This document shows positions 1 to 12,717 of a stretch of 64,000 nucleotides of DNA, in pieces (the stretch's first letter is position 1; every line of letters starts with the position of its first letter). The stretch covers positions 62,001 through 126,000 of the forward strand of contig JASANG010002610.1 of assembly GCA_030248215.1 (NCBI GenBank), given 5' to 3'. Source of the stretch: Enoplolaimus lenunculus. Its lineage: Eukaryota; Nematoda; Enoplea; Enoplida; Thoracostomopsidae. The translations under genes and the position numbers were made by a program. Below the pieces are notes generated by a model that worked only from the letters and a program-made list of their open reading frames with translations, was not told the origin of the DNA and made no database searches.

Positions 1-1354
1 CTAGAAAAAAATCCAACCATGCAGATTTGAACCTTGAATATACGTCGTATGAAATCTCATTTGCCCTTCCTTCAAACTTTTAGCCCCTCTGGCATTGTCG
101 TCAGCTGGCTACAGGTCGGCGTCATTAAGGCCACAAAATTATATTCTCAGCGGAGTGGTCATAACAACAAGATCCTAAATAGGTCCCGCAGAGAAGAAAA
201 TTTTCTTATGCTCGTAGCTAACGGGCACATAGGAAATAGTTTCCGACAAGCAAACCATATATATTTAGTAAGGACTGGCTAAATTTTGTAGTAAACCAAA
301 ATTCTTTGCCGTGTTGGTTCAAGCCTAAACCCTGCGATTATAGCCCATGATAGTTTTAGAGGTGTCCCATTTTGCTGTGTGACTGCAATAGAGTAAGCTT
401 TGATTTCATAGTACATTTTTGCTTACCCTTAGGTAAACACGTTATGTATTCTGGCACAGTTCACAGTGGTCTGCAAAGAATTATTTTTTACATCGAACAA
501 TGCAACTTCTAAAATACCACGCGTACTCCAAGAGGTTCTAACGTGACGGATACTGAAGCTTTTTTGTCTTCAGTGCGCTGCACACTACCGCGTCAAAAGT
601 CACCTAGTGTACGCATGATATTGTGGAAGTTGCATAACGATACTGCTGAAATTATTAACTCAAGTATAAAAAAATCATCAACTCGAAGGGTTTTATCTCA
701 TAAAATCAACGTTAAGCAGCAATAAAATCGAAGCTAAAAATATTGCTAGTAATCATGAAATATTACTTTTACAAAGTCATTCGCGTATAACTTAATATTT
801 CTGGGTTCATAGCTGCTGGTATGGTACGAGCAAGAGGGTGAAGCGGCGCGGCCCCTGGGTTCCGCGAGCATATATGACTCCAGGATTAAATAAAGTTGAT
901 GACCGTTAATTTTTATCATGACTAAGTCAAACTAGGATACTTAAAATTGTTTGAAAATTTTTTATTGCAACTGCATTTTTAAAACTCAAAGACGCTCTGG
1001 GAACCCCTTTTGAAGAAGGTTGGGTGCATCAAATTTATTGATACGTTACATTCAGTTTGTTGGCAAATTGCAATTTCGTTCAATTGTTACTGAACAATTT
1101 TGGGATCCTTAGAATACCCATTTACACACATGCGATACCTGTGTCCCATCCATTCCGGTACTTGGTAGGATTTGAGTCATGACAAAATCAACTACTGAGA
1201 CATTACCAAAACATAGCATATGGTCCAAAGGTCGTCCTTTCGTTGGCACTAAGAAGCATGCGCCTATGATGGCTGCCCTCTAAATTGATGCATTTCTAAC
1301 CTCCATGTTTACGTTGAACCAAAAACGGTGAGACATTACAGTCAAACTCGTTTC
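1..1354. other. No gene recognised
   Basis: 61-115 resembles the 3' end of the CTTGCTTGTAAG family (CAGCTGGCTACAGG). Otherwise nothing identifiable; short frames at 34-282 and 543-725 look like chance. Confidence 0.5.
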
Positions 1355-1490
1355 ACGTAGAGTATACTATGAGCAACTAAGCACATATGATATGCACCAA
1401 AAATGCACAATGCGCAGTGTTTATCAATTGTTGTGTTGCATTATACAGCATCTCTAATTGACGCGAAATCTCCCTGAGGTGTGATCGGTA
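1355..1490 (+). mobile_element. Fragment related to the diverged tRNA MITE
   Basis: Shares AGAGTATACTATGAGCAACT and downstream GCGCAGTGTTTA and GCGAAATCTCC blocks with the 17.8-kb copy. Ends and tRNA part are missing. Confidence 0.5.
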
Positions 1491-2651
1491 AACTTATACC
1501 TAACGGCAAACAACGCATCAACCGTTTTTGGCAAGCATAAGACCAACCGGCCCCACTGCTACCCGGTTAGGCCATTGTTCGCCCCTGCTGCCATTCACAT
1601 TCCTAATCGTTTTTACAAAAGCGTACCATCTGGAAATGAAGACATGCTTACACGCTAACTTCCGAACCTTAATGTGAGTGTATATACCACCTACTGACTG
1701 AGAGTGCTTGTCGAGTGCTGATATCGTTTACAACACCGCTAATAATTGCATCAACCAAAGTTTGATATTTATCAATCACATGATTGTTGCTAATATTGCG
1801 ACAAGTACATAGCTAGCGGGTGCCAAACGTTCATACCGTCAATGATAATGACAAAAATTTATTTCTGTTAATAACAAAATGTCAGATGAGACTACTGACA
1901 TGCCGATATTATGCCTATATACGTAACTGATGTAAGCCTTCTCTCAAGCTACACTGTTTTACGCCCATTCACTAAATACTACGTGACACACAAACCCCAA
2001 ACCTGGTGCCTATAATTTGTCCCTTTGGCAACCAAAAATGTGTTTTATGATTCCGGTGTATTGACAAAGCTAAATAAAGTCGTTAATAGTGCAGCCTAAA
2101 CTTCTACTACTACTACTACATATACAACGTGACTGGACATATGGCACGCAATGTTTTATGACATAGGTATTTTAGGATACTGCTATATAGGGCCGAAAAA
2201 AGAGTAAAGTATGATGTCCAGGCACTAGCGAATCCAGAAGGGCTGTGGGAGAGGCAAACGTTCCCCGGCAAAAAAGGTTTACGACAAAATGGTAAGCATT
2301 CATATTTTACAATTTTTCCGCGTAAAGGAAATATTCAGATACAGTAAAAATTGTGTTTCATAACTTTTGCCAAGCCGCCACCCGTCAGCAATTTGTCGAT
2401 CCGCAGTTGTGTTCAGGCAGGAAGACTATGTGAGTTTAGCAACAATTATAGACACAGACCTTCCTGTTATTAGTGCAACGGATTGATTGCAACAAGAGTC
2501 GACAATGACTCTTTACGAGAGTGTGCAACTGGACACATTTTGTGTAGAAAAGAATGTACCCGGCGCGCGTTATGTAAAATCAGTGCTACCTCTATTTGAC
2601 AATATGTGTCCAACGTACACACTACAAAACCGCTATTTTGGCAGACATTTG
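1491..2651. other. No gene or element recognised
   Basis: Unique-looking AT-rich sequence; a short CTACTACTACTACTAC run lies at about 2102. Confidence 0.5.
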
Positions 2652-3114
2652 GGCCAATGTTACTTTAAGGGGCTTAACCGTAGTGTAACCCTTTCTCACA
2701 TGAATATTTTCTATTTTCCCTGAGACGTACCTTTATGCTAGGATTCGAACTTCAGTGACTGGAGTGGGAGGCGTATACCATCACCACTCAGATATAGGAG
2801 CTTGACGCTCGAGCCCGAGGGGGCTGTCACGTCTTGTGGTGATTTAGTACTATGTATACGTGTTGCAATTGTTAAACACGGTGCGATATATAATATTTAA
2901 CGTATATACACTGCGCTGAGAGTTGCCTACAGGCAACTCAATGTGAGAAGGGGATAAGCATACTCCAAAGCCTAAGACTCAGTGTAAGGATAAGGCTATA
3001 ACTAAACTTTGACGTTAGCCTAAGTTTAAGCAAAAAATAGTCTTAAGCTTATACTTACTTTATTGGACTCACTCAGAAACACCGATACGCGTACATATCA
3101 CAGTAACATGGGTC
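2652..3114 (+). mobile_element. TTAGGC-MITE type B, split by a tRNA-bearing MITE
   Basis: Left end GGCCAATGTTACTTTAAGGG at 2652; right end CAGTAACATGGGTC at 3114. The diverged core includes AAAAAATAGTCTTAAGCTTA. Flanks GACATTTG/GATGTTTA differ only by transitions, as an aged 8-bp target duplication would. The 2689-2953 element interrupts it, and without that it would be about 198 bp, the normal size. Confidence 0.7.
2689..2953 (-). mobile_element. TTAA-type MITE carrying a tRNA-like core
   Basis: Ends CCCTTTCTCACATGAATATT and ATGTGAGAAGGG. Contains the tRNA-like stretch (minus strand, about 2738-2800) and the hairpin GAGTTGCCTACAGGCAACTC. Flanks GTAA/GATA are a decayed TTAA. Inserted inside a TTAGGC-MITE, so it is the younger of the two. 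Confidence 0.85.
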
Positions 3115-3929
3115 GATGTTTAGATGGTACATATTACCGAACACTGCGTAAAACAAGGCTTTTTAACAACAAAAATATCCAATTACGCCACGTTCTGTAC
3201 GCTGCATACCGCAACGCGACTAAGCAGAAAAGCCAAATTTAACGCAAACTCAAGTTTACAGCTGGTTCCATTCCCACGACATTAAAGCCATGGCCTAAAT
3301 CGCTGCAGTCGTTGTTGTGTTTGTATTTGTATAACATTTCAGCCGGCGGAAGTTCACAGATTCAGTGACGAATGCAGGCGAAACGCACGGGTTTGTTTGT
3401 CCTTAACTTGCGATTTGTTTGTCCTTAACTTGCGCTGCCGATCACAAAAATTATGCGAATGGTATATATGAAGCTTAAAACGTGATTTCTAGGCAAATAA
3501 ATAAAGTATTGCGAGGTCACAACACAAATTTAAAATTATTTACGCCTTCGACGCCGATGGACAATCTTAGAGTATATCAAAAAAATTTTGCCAGCGCTTT
3601 GAAACTGTAGAATTTCGCAACACAAACAGTATCCTCCGACTAAAAACAACTTGGATCCGCAAGTGCGCAGATATTTTATTAAATTTTGTTGTGGTAAAAA
3701 ATTGAAAATAAAGTCAAAGACAAATGGTAAAATTATTAAAAGAAATAAAACAGATGTTAGAAAATAATATTATTTGGGCGAAACTGTTACCGAATGTTAA
3801 ACGTTGTGTGATTTGTATTAATAGAGTAAGGGAAAGTAAAAAGAAAACCGGTAATAGCGGTTTAGGACTTGGTTTGAAATTGCGCACAAAATTATGAACC
3901 TCCTGACCGTGAACCACATTCTCGATATA

Positions 3930-4181
3930 CTCTGTAAATTCCAATGAGTTGATTAATCAATTCAGCTAGCCAGTTGGTTATTTGTGAATTAATATCAATA
4001 AACATTAACTCACTCTGAGTTTAATTAATTCTCACTCTGAGTTGAATTGACTCTGGATGAGTTGATTAATTAACTCCGAATGAACTGAATCAACTCAAAA
4101 TTCTGAGTTCTGATACTCCTAACTCAGACTGAGTGATTCAACTCATTCTGAATTAAAATCAACTCACTGAAATTTACAGTG
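3930..4181. mobile_element. ACTGTAAATT/TCTGAGT MITE
   Basis: 252 bp with TA on both sides and ends CTCTGTAAATTCCAATGAGT and CTCACTGAAATTTACAGTG. The interior is built from many TGAGTT/AACTCA and TCTGAGT/ACTCAGA words, so the single strand is strongly self-complementary. Confidence 0.9.
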
Positions 4182-4598
4182 TACGGGCCTGAATCGAAGA
4201 TTTTAAATAAAGGAAGTTTCATTCACAAAACAAGCAAAATATACATTTGTGTCAATGTTGTTTTTGGCGAAAACATTTAAATTTTACATTTGTTAATTTC
4301 AGTTTCCGTTGAGATTTTAAAATTGTAAGGCAGTTTGTTTTTGTATGAAATGATTAGGATGACGGCCCAAAACGGAAGTAGGGCGCTGATTCAGATGTGA
4401 CAAAATTCCGGATCAGTAAGGTTTTGAGCCCGAACTCAAACTTGATCAAGCTAATTTAGCACCACTTGCTACAACATGTTATAATATGGTTTTAACAACA
4501 ATCTTAGTAGGTTTTCAACGGGTTTCTTGGAGTGCTTATCCTTGTCATTTCGAACAACGTTCACATCAGAGTATTGTGACTTCGGGCATAAATAATTA

Positions 4599-4751
4599 GG
4601 CCAATATTATTTCGAGGATAGGTAACAATAGTATAAGCATATACCTTAGCGTCAGACTAAGTCTATAACTAAGCTTAAGTAAAAAATTAGTCTAAACCTT
4701 AAACTTACTTTAGTGTAGTTCCGCGAAAAATTTGTTCGCCCAATACAGGCT
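4599..4751 (+). mobile_element. TTAGGC-MITE, short relic without intact hexamer run
   Basis: Keeps the family's inner blocks ACAATAGTATAAGCATATAC and AAAATTAGTCTAAACCTTAA, with flanks AATAATTA/AATAATTG (7 of 8). Hexamers have nearly all decayed, showing what an old copy looks like. Confidence 0.75.
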
Positions 4752-4849
4752 AATAATTGCATATTATAGAGTTATGTTATAGTTTTCAGCAAAAAATATA
4801 CAGCAATGTGCAATGCTGGAGCTTGAGGCAGATACCTCCTTTTTAACCC

Positions 4850-4937
4850 TTACATATATAATATATGTATTACATATACATAGATATATGTATATATACA
4901 TACATATATATAATATATATAGATGTATATATCTGAT
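4850..4937. repeat. TA/ATAC-type microsatellite
   Basis: Alternating ATATAT, ACATAT and ATGTAT tracts, imperfectly palindromic. Confidence 0.85.
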
Positions 4938-5690
4938 TAAACGCGGTTTGTCATAAAAATGATACGCAAATAATACATTACTTTACCATTTGCATATTTG
5001 CCTTCAATTATTCTCGGGAAGCGAAAACCCTAAATTGTACCCTATCGATTCGTACATCAGGCCCTTTTACTAACTCTGTGCACATAGCACAGGTATGTCA
5101 TCGGATATCAACAAATACACACAATGGTAGTACCCAACACCAAAACCACAAATGTGGTACCATTCCTTCGTGCGTTGCCACGATTCTGATTTCGGGAGGC
5201 CAACGTTACTTACTAAAGAAAACAATCGTTTTGTCTTTTAGGTTTTTTTGTCTTAGCTAATATTTAATAATTTAACAAGTTAATTTGTACAAAATCATTC
5301 CAGAGGGACATGGCCTACTTGCACCACCCCCAAGGTCTGGCTATGCACTTGTACCATTTGCCCGTCTAAATTAGTAGTTGCGCATCATCATTTTGGCGAG
5401 TTTTGTGACAAAGTCCGAGCTGGAGAAACGCTGTGTAGCGGCGAGCATACACCACTTTACGTTAGCCGTTCAAATTGTTCACATAGAGCATAAAGTTGAG
5501 TATCAAAGCGTTCAACACAAAATACCTGGTGAGAAATACTCGAGTATAAATGGATCACACTACACGGACCATATAAATATATAAGCAGGATATCATAAGC
5601 ACACGCAGGATGTCATTTCGGGACAGTATAAATCAAAAGTAAAGAGTATTTTGTTTGCAAGAGGAACGATAGAAAGAAATGTTTTAACTA

Positions 5691-6135
5691 CTGTATTGAC
5701 CCGAATAAGAGGGGGTGACTGATATTTATTTGGCCTCTCCAGAGGGTTCCCCCCTTGTTATTCGGTTACGGACTGTTATTTATTTTTAACCCAAGCTCCG
5801 CTACCCTTCGGTACTGATATATATCCGGTACTGCAACTGTCCGTAAAATTAAATATTTATTTGTGTTGTGTCAATAGCTTGAGCAATAATACAAGGTTAT
5901 ACTTAGAAAAGTACTTTCAAAATTTAAGTACGCTTTAAAGTTTCGAACTCAAATTATTTGGTACTGGAGTCATTGATGCGCTACAATTAGGTTTAATTGA
6001 CACTTATAGACTCTAATTAGGGTTTAGGGACTATCCGCTTACGGACTTTTATTAGGGATACGGACTTCTATTGATTGGGACTCAAAATGGGGACCCCCTC
6101 TTATTACCCCACACCTTCTTATCCGATCACTACAG
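5691..6135 (+). mobile_element. TA-flanked MITE, CTGTAGTGACCC family
   Basis: 445 bp with inverted ends CTGTATTGACCCGAATAAGA and GATCACTACAG, TA on both sides. Non-coding. TA target and CTGTA-type ends fit the Tc1/mariner/pogo superfamily by general knowledge; the exact family is unknown. It ends about 90 bp before the 75-bp minisatellite. Confidence 0.9.
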
Positions 6136-6225
6136 TATATATAGATCAGCCCATGTAATTGTAATTTCAGAGTAGGACCGCGGGGCAATTACCACTTGCG
6201 TTTCAGTTGGAACTTAAACAACGCC

Positions 6226-9200
6226 GCGCTAAATCAGTGTTATTTTTTGCCACGGATACGTAAAAACCAGGGTACAACCGGAGGAACAAATCCTGACAAC
6301 GCTCTAAATCAGTGTTATTTTTTGCCACGGATACTTAAAAACCAGGGTACAACCGGAGGAACAAATCCTGACAACGCTCTAAATCAGTGTTATTTTTTGC
6401 CACGGATACTTAAAAACCAGGGTACAACCGGAGGAACAAATCCTGACAACGCTCTAAATCAGTGTTATTTTTTGCCACGGATACTTAAAAACCAGGGTAC
6501 AACCGGAGGAACAAATCCTGACAACGCTCTAAATCAGTGTTATTTTTTGCCACGGATACGTAAAAACCAGGGTACAACCGGAGGAACAAATCCTGACAAC
6601 GCTCTAAATCAGTGTTATTTTTTGCCACGGATACTTAAAAACCAGGGTACAACCGGAGGAACAAATCCTGACAACGCTCTAAATCAGTGTTATTTTTTGC
6701 CACGGATACGTAAAAACCAGGGTACAACCGGAGGAACAAATCCTGACAACGCTCTAAATCAGTGTTATTTTTTGCCACGGATACTTAAAAACCAGGGTAC
6801 AACCGGAGGAACAAATCCTGACAACGCTCTAAATCAGTGTTATTTTTTGCCACGGATACGTAAAAACCAGGGTACAACCGGAGGAACAAATCCTGACAAC
6901 GCTCTAAATCAGTGTTATTTTTTGCCACGGATACGTAAAAACCAGGGTACAACCGGAGGAACAAATCCTGACAACGCTCTAAATCAGTGTTATTTTTTGC
7001 CACGGATACGTAAAAACCAGGGTACAACCGGAGGAACAAATCCTGACAACGCTCTAAATCAGTGTTATTTTTTGCCACGGATACGTAAAAACCAGGGTAC
7101 AACCGGAGGAACAAATCCTGACAACGCTCTAAATCAGTGTTATTTTTTGCCACGGATACGTAAAAACCAGGGTACAACCGGAGGAACAAATCCTGACAAC
7201 GCTCTAAATCAGTGTTATTTTTTGCCACGGATACGTAAAAACCAGGGTACAACCGGAGGAACAAATCCTGACAACGCTCTAAATCAGTGTTATTTTTTGC
7301 CACGGATACGTAAAAACCAGGGTACAACCGGAGGAACAAATCCTGACAACGCTCTAAATCAGTGTTATTTTTTGCCACGGATACTTAAAAACCAGGGTAC
7401 AACCGGAGGAACAAATCCTGACAACGCTCTAAATCAGTGTTATTTTTTGCCACGGATACATAAAAACCAGGGTACAACCGGAGGAACAAATCCTGACAAC
7501 GCTCTAAATCAGTGTTATTTTTTGCCACGGATACTTAAAAACCAGGGTACAACCGGAGGAACAAATCCTGACAACGCTCTAAATCAGTGTTATTTTTTGC
7601 CACGGATACGTAAAAACCAGGGTACAACCGGAGGAACAAATCCTGACAACGCTCTAAATCAGTGTTATTTTTTGCCACGGATACTTAAAAACCAGGGTAC
7701 AACCGGAGGAACAAATCCTGACAACGCTCTAAATCAGTGTTATTTTTTGCCACGGATACGTAAAAACCAGGGTACAACCGGAGGAACAAATCCTGACAAC
7801 GCTCTAAATCAGTGTTATTTTTTGCCACGGATACGTAAAAACCAGGGTACAACCGGAGGAACAAATCCTGACAACGCTCTAAATCAGTGTTATTTTTTGC
7901 CACGGATACGTAAAAACCAGGGTACAACCGGAGGAACAAATCCTGACAACGCTCTAAATCAGTGTTATTTTTTGCCACGGATACGTAAAAACCAGGGTAC
8001 AACCGGAGGAACAAATCCTGACAACGCTCTAAATCAGTGTTATTTTTTGCCACGGATACGTAAAAACCAGGGTACAACCGGAGGAACAAATCCTGACAAC
8101 GCTCTAAATCAGTGTTATTTTTTGCCACGGATACGTAAAAACCAGGGTACAACCGGAGGAACAAATCCTGACAACGCTCTAAATCAGTGTTATTTTTTGC
8201 CACGGATACGTAAAAACCAGGGTACAACCGGAGGAACAAATCCTGACAACGCTCTAAATCAGTGTTATTTTTTGCCACGGATACGTAAAAACCAGGGTAC
8301 AACCGGAGGAACAAATCCTGACAACGCTCTAAATCAGTGTTATTTTTTGCCACGGATACGTAAAAACCAGGGTACAACCGGAGGAACAAATCCTGACAAC
8401 GCTCTAAATCAGTGTTATTTTTTGCCACGGATACGTAAAAACCAGGGTACAACCGGAGGAACAAATCCTGACAACGCTCTAAATCAGTGTTATTTTTTGC
8501 CACGGATACGTAAAAACCAGGGTACAACCGGAGGAACAAATCCTGACAACGCTCTAAATCAGTGTTATTTTTTGCCACGGATACGTAAAAACCAGGGTAC
8601 AACCGGAGGAACAAATCCTGACAACGCTCTAAATCAGTGTTATTTTTTGCCACGGATACGTAAAAACCAGGGTACAACCGGAGGAACAAATCCTGACAAC
8701 GCTCTAAATCAGTGTTATTTTTTGCCACGGATACGTAAAAACCAGGGTACAACCGGAGGAACAAATCCTGACAACGCTCTAAATCAGTGTTATTTTTTGC
8801 CACGGATACGTAAAAACCAGGGTACAACCGGAGGAACAAATCCTGACAACGCTCTAAATCAGTGTTATTTTTTGCCACGGATATGTAAAAACCAGGGTAC
8901 AACCGGAGGAACAAATCCTGACAACGCTCTAAATCAGTGTTATTTTTTGCCACGGATACGTAAAAACCAGGGTACAACCGGAGGAACAAATCCTGACAAC
9001 GCTCTAAATCAGTGTTATTTTTTGCCACGGATACGTAAAAACCAGGGTACAACCGGAGGAACAAATCCTGACAACGCTCTAAATCAGTGTTATTTTTTGC
9101 CACGGATACGTAAAAACCAGGGTACAACCGGAGGAACAAATCCTGACAACGCTCTAAATCAGTGTTATTTTTTGCCACGGATACGTAAAAACCAGGGTAC

Positions 9201-9359
9201 AACCGGAGGAACAAATCCTGACAACGCTCTAAATCAGTGTTATTTTTTGCCACGGATACTTAAAAACCAGGGTACAACCGGAGGAACAAATCCTGGCAAC
9301 GCTCCGAATCAGTACTATTTTTTGCCACAGATACTTAAAAACCAAGGTACAACCGGAGG
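6226..9359. repeat. 75-bp minisatellite, 41 full units plus one partial
   Basis: A tandem array in perfect 75-bp register, each unit starting GCTCTAAATCAGTG. Units are almost identical. Nearly all variation is at one dinucleotide (ATACGTAAA, ATACTTAAA, with single CAT and TGT variants). In unit order this position reads R LLL R L R L RRRRRRR L H L R L followed by a long R block with one C (unit at 8851), ending L L. The first and last units are the most diverged, as usual at array edges. Because 75 is a multiple of 3, one plus-strand frame (6196-9522) stays open for 1108 codons with a 25-residue period. That frame starts at TTG and has no in-frame ATG. The minus frame is closed in every CTT unit. 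Read as a satellite and not a gene, although an internal exon cannot be excluded. Confidence 0.95.
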
Positions 9360-9480
9360 TCTGCCTTCGGTTCTGGCTCCGGCAGAAAATCGACATCCGG
9401 CTCCGGTAGAATTTTTGCCGGAGGGTCGCTCAGGCTCCGGCTGTGGTATTTTTCACCACCGGTTGCACCCTGTTAAAAAC
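9360..9480. repeat. GC-rich GGCTCCGG-repeat tail beside the minisatellite
   Basis: Immediately after the 75-bp array, short motifs GGCTCCGG and TTCTGGCTCCGGCAGAA recur several times, with partial palindromy (TTCTGC..GCCAGAA). The open frame of the array runs on through this patch to 9522. It is probably the original unique flank or another simple repeat. Confidence 0.5.
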
Positions 9481-9539
9481 AAAGCGCTTGGTAAATATGA
9501 GAATGCCTGCGAAAAAGCGTGATACAAAATTCAAAACGT

Positions 9540-11161
9540 ATATTTAACCCAAACATCTGTGTACAATAAAGCGGTTCCGAGAACAAAATTAATGGCCGTC
9601 AGCGTGCGAGCAGCGAGTACGAATAGAGAGTAGTTTACGAGGTGCGGCATACAGAATACATGCCGCCATTGAGAAAAGTCAATAATATATACCTGCCGTA
9701 AAAATTATACACTTCGAGTCTAAATGCGCTAGGCGGTTGTATAACAGAAAAGGGACGAATCGTTTAATATATTGAAGCTAAAGTTGACAGGTATATAATT
9801 GTTGAACTCATTGCAAATAATTAAATATTGTTATTGGCACAACTCTGCAAACTGTTTTGATATTTGCTCACACGAACGCAGAAGACGAACCCGACGCGAA
9901 GGTAGGGCGCAACACATTTGGGCGGCATGGTAATTCAATTATAGACTCATGTTTAATTAATATTTTTTTGCTTGGTTGATATTCAAAAATTTTAAGCTTG
10001 TGTCAATCACTTTGTAGACAATTAAGTTTTCAATCATAATTTTATCGCGCTTAAAAGCTATTTTAGCAAACATTGGAAATGAAACAAATTTTGCCAGACT
10101 CTTGAAAATTTTCAACCTTGCTTGTAACTACTCATCGGAAACTCTTTTGTTCCGCTATTGAAAAATGGTCCGCCCCACCCGTTAATGAGCTAGCTACGGG
10201 CATGCTTGACCTATGGATTAGTATTTTTAACTTGCGAATGTAAATTTTTTATGAGGAGTGGTATTTACACATTTGTCATCCGAAACTCAAAACTGGGCCA
10301 GTTGCAGGCTGCAATTGCAGTGCGACTGCAATGAAAAATCGCACACCGATCAGATTGAACATCAACTTTTAGTTGTCTAACTAAGTATCGTTGTTTTATG
10401 GTGCGCGCTCTATAGTTATACTCACCGCCAGATCAATTGCCTTTTGGATTTTACGATTACAGGAAAGTAATAAATTCCAGGACACTCCATGTGGCAGTTT
10501 CAAGCATTTTTGGGGTCATAAGCACAAGAAAACCAAGCACATGCGCAAGTACTCGTGAACGGACGGGGGAACAAGCTGGCCAGGTGCCCTAAGGTATCTG
10601 GTGAACAGAGGTGGGGTTTACGTACCCGTCAACCATAACCAAATAAGGTTTTAAAATTGTTCGTTTGACATGAATAAAGTAATTGTCATGTGCCCCTTAA
10701 CCTTTGTTGCTCCCCGCGTCTCAGCAAATATGCTTACTGGAAGCCGGCAGTAAAAGCCTATTAGTTATTGCCAGTGTAGGCCAGCAATATAAATTGTTGG
10801 TAATCAATTACTGCTGACTGCAAAACTTATATATGAACCGAATACAACGCTAAATTCAGCCGGCGTTCAATATTAATGTTATAGCTAATATGCTACAAGA
10901 TAGGGGGATATTTTTAGCGTAACACTATACTTTTTGACTATTTTAACGCCGACTGAAACCATACTGGGACACACACGACTTGCCGCTGGGTACTCTATAG
11001 CAATTTGGGCCAATGTATTGAACAGGATTGTAACAGTAGCACAAGCATTTTTCAAAGCCTACAGTGTAAGATTGAGTTTAATCGTAGGACTCTGCAGTTG
11101 AATACCGGTACGTTTAAACAAGTATTTGTATGAACCACCTAGCAGTAAACTCTCCCTCCTT
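9540..11161. other. No gene recognised between the two large minisatellites
   Basis: Apart from the fragment at 10085-10215, nothing identifiable on either strand. Confidence 0.45.
10085..10215 (+). mobile_element. CTTGCTTGTAAG-family fragment
   Basis: GAAAATTTTCAACCTTGCTT, CATCGGAAACTCTTTTGT, ending GAGCTAGCTACGGGC. Confidence 0.52.
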
Positions 11162-11630
11162 AAAAATTTTCTTGATGCATTCCAGATAATCATTTCGAGA
11201 AACTGAAATCTACAAAAATTTTGTTGATCCACTCCGGATAATCATGATGTGAAACTGAAATCTACAAAAATTTTCTTGATCCACTCCGGATAATCATGGC
11301 GTGAAACTGAAATCTACAAAAATTTTCTTGATCCACGCCGGATAATCATGGCGTGAAACTGAAATCTACAAAAATTTTCTTGATCCACTCCGGATAATCA
11401 TGGCGTGAAACTGAAATCTACAAAAATTTTGTTGATCCATTCCGGATAATCATGATGTGAAATTGAAATCTACAAAAAATTTTCTTGATCCACTCCGGAT
11501 AATCATGGCGTGAAACTGAAATCTACAAAAATTTTCTTGATCCACTCCGGATAATCATGGCGTGAAACTGAAATCTACAAAAATTTTCTTGATCCACTCC
11601 AGATAATCATGATATGAAACTGAAAACTAC
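11162..11630. repeat. 52-bp minisatellite, 9 units
   Basis: Nine tandem copies of a 52-bp unit (AAAAATTTTCTTGATCCACT, then CCGGATAATCATGGCGTGAA, then ACTGAAATCTAC). Inner units are near-identical, outer units diverge, and one unit has an extra A. No coding or transposon ends are seen at the array edges. Confidence 0.93.
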
Positions 11631-11963
11631 ACATTCTCTTTAGCTATTACTCCATACACTCTACTCTTATAGACAGCTTAGAACAATAAAAACTAGAGCG
11701 TTCGAGCACATATATAGTGATACACTTTGGCTTAACTTACACCAGCGCGGTTCACTTTTTTGGGGGGTTTTGGCGTTGACGTTTATACAAAATAGATACG
11801 AGGCACCGGTCAAGCCGTCAGTTATAATGAGAAACGCTATCATGGAGAACCAGTTTTAAGCATGAATCAGGATTTTGTTATAAAGCGTATGATTTAATGG
11901 TCTCGAGACTGTTGAGCTGCAACTATATAGAGGCGAGAGGGGCAGTGTCCGCTGCGGATAACC

Positions 11964-12165
11964 CTGCATTATCGCTCAAGCTTTTGTTGCATGGTAAAAA
12001 CCCTTTAATTCAACGGATAGTTGCAATACCGGATATATATCAGTAAGGAAGGCTGGCGCAGGGCTGGATAAAAATAAATAACAGTCCGTAACCGAATAAC
12101 AAGGGGGGTACCCTGTAGAGGGGCCAAATAAATATCAGTCCCCCCTCTTATTCGGGTCACTACAG
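11964..12165 (-). mobile_element. Half copy of the CTGTAGTGACCC MITE
   Basis: Homology starts at TGCATTATCGCTCAAGC and runs to the intact terminus TCGGGTCACTACAG + TA. The other half is missing. Confidence 0.85.
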
Positions 12166-12204
12166 TACGCAGACTGTAAAATGATATGACTTGAAAACGT
12201 GCCT

Positions 12205-12565
12205 AAAAATCCCAAATTGGGTGTGTGATCCCTATAGTCATTGACTACACTGTTGTCTTCAATATTTCTATTTGTTAATGTATAAATTAGGATTTAAATT
12301 CACGGTTGTTTTCCTGCTTTCTCATCGATTTTCAGTGTTTTAAACAAGAATACAAATCCACAAAAAGGGAATCGTATTAACTAAGCCTGCGATTGCCAAA
12401 TTTTGGGTTTGACCCCTGTACTTTTTGGCTACACTGTTGGCTCCAATACCTCGTTTTGTTAATACAAATTACCATTTCAATTCGGTTTCACAGCGGTTTC
12501 ATTGCATTCACACAGCTTTTCTGTATGTTAAATAAAAAATACAAACCCACGCAAATTAGAATATC
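12205..12565. repeat. Diverged tandem duplication, about 180-bp units
   Basis: 12205-12375 and 12385-12565 align from a CCAAATT..GGG start through CTACACTGTTG.CT and a shared ACAAATCCAC/ACAAACCCAC end. It is old, judging by the many differences. Confidence 0.55.
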
Positions 12566-12717
12566 CTCAGGCATACACTGGTCACGCGTTCAGTGAGTGT
12601 TCAGTGAAACAATGCTAAAGTAATGTGTTTATTAAACAAATACAAACGTTGTCAACGAAACATTTTCCTTCAGGCCCCATTATTTTAATCAACACACACT
12701 GGCGCATATACAAGTTG

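Noticed and set aside
6785-9253. Minus-strand 197- and 522-codon frames with MAKNNTDLERC repeats
   Set aside because: Shadow frames of the same satellite, cut wherever a unit has CTT.
6226-9359. CRISPR-like array
   Set aside because: Units are contiguous with no unique spacers, and the DNA is eukaryotic in character.
6196-9522. 1108-codon plus-strand open frame
   Set aside because: It starts at TTG, has no in-frame ATG and is simply a 75-bp satellite whose length is a multiple of three. The R/L differences are not a coding signature on their own.
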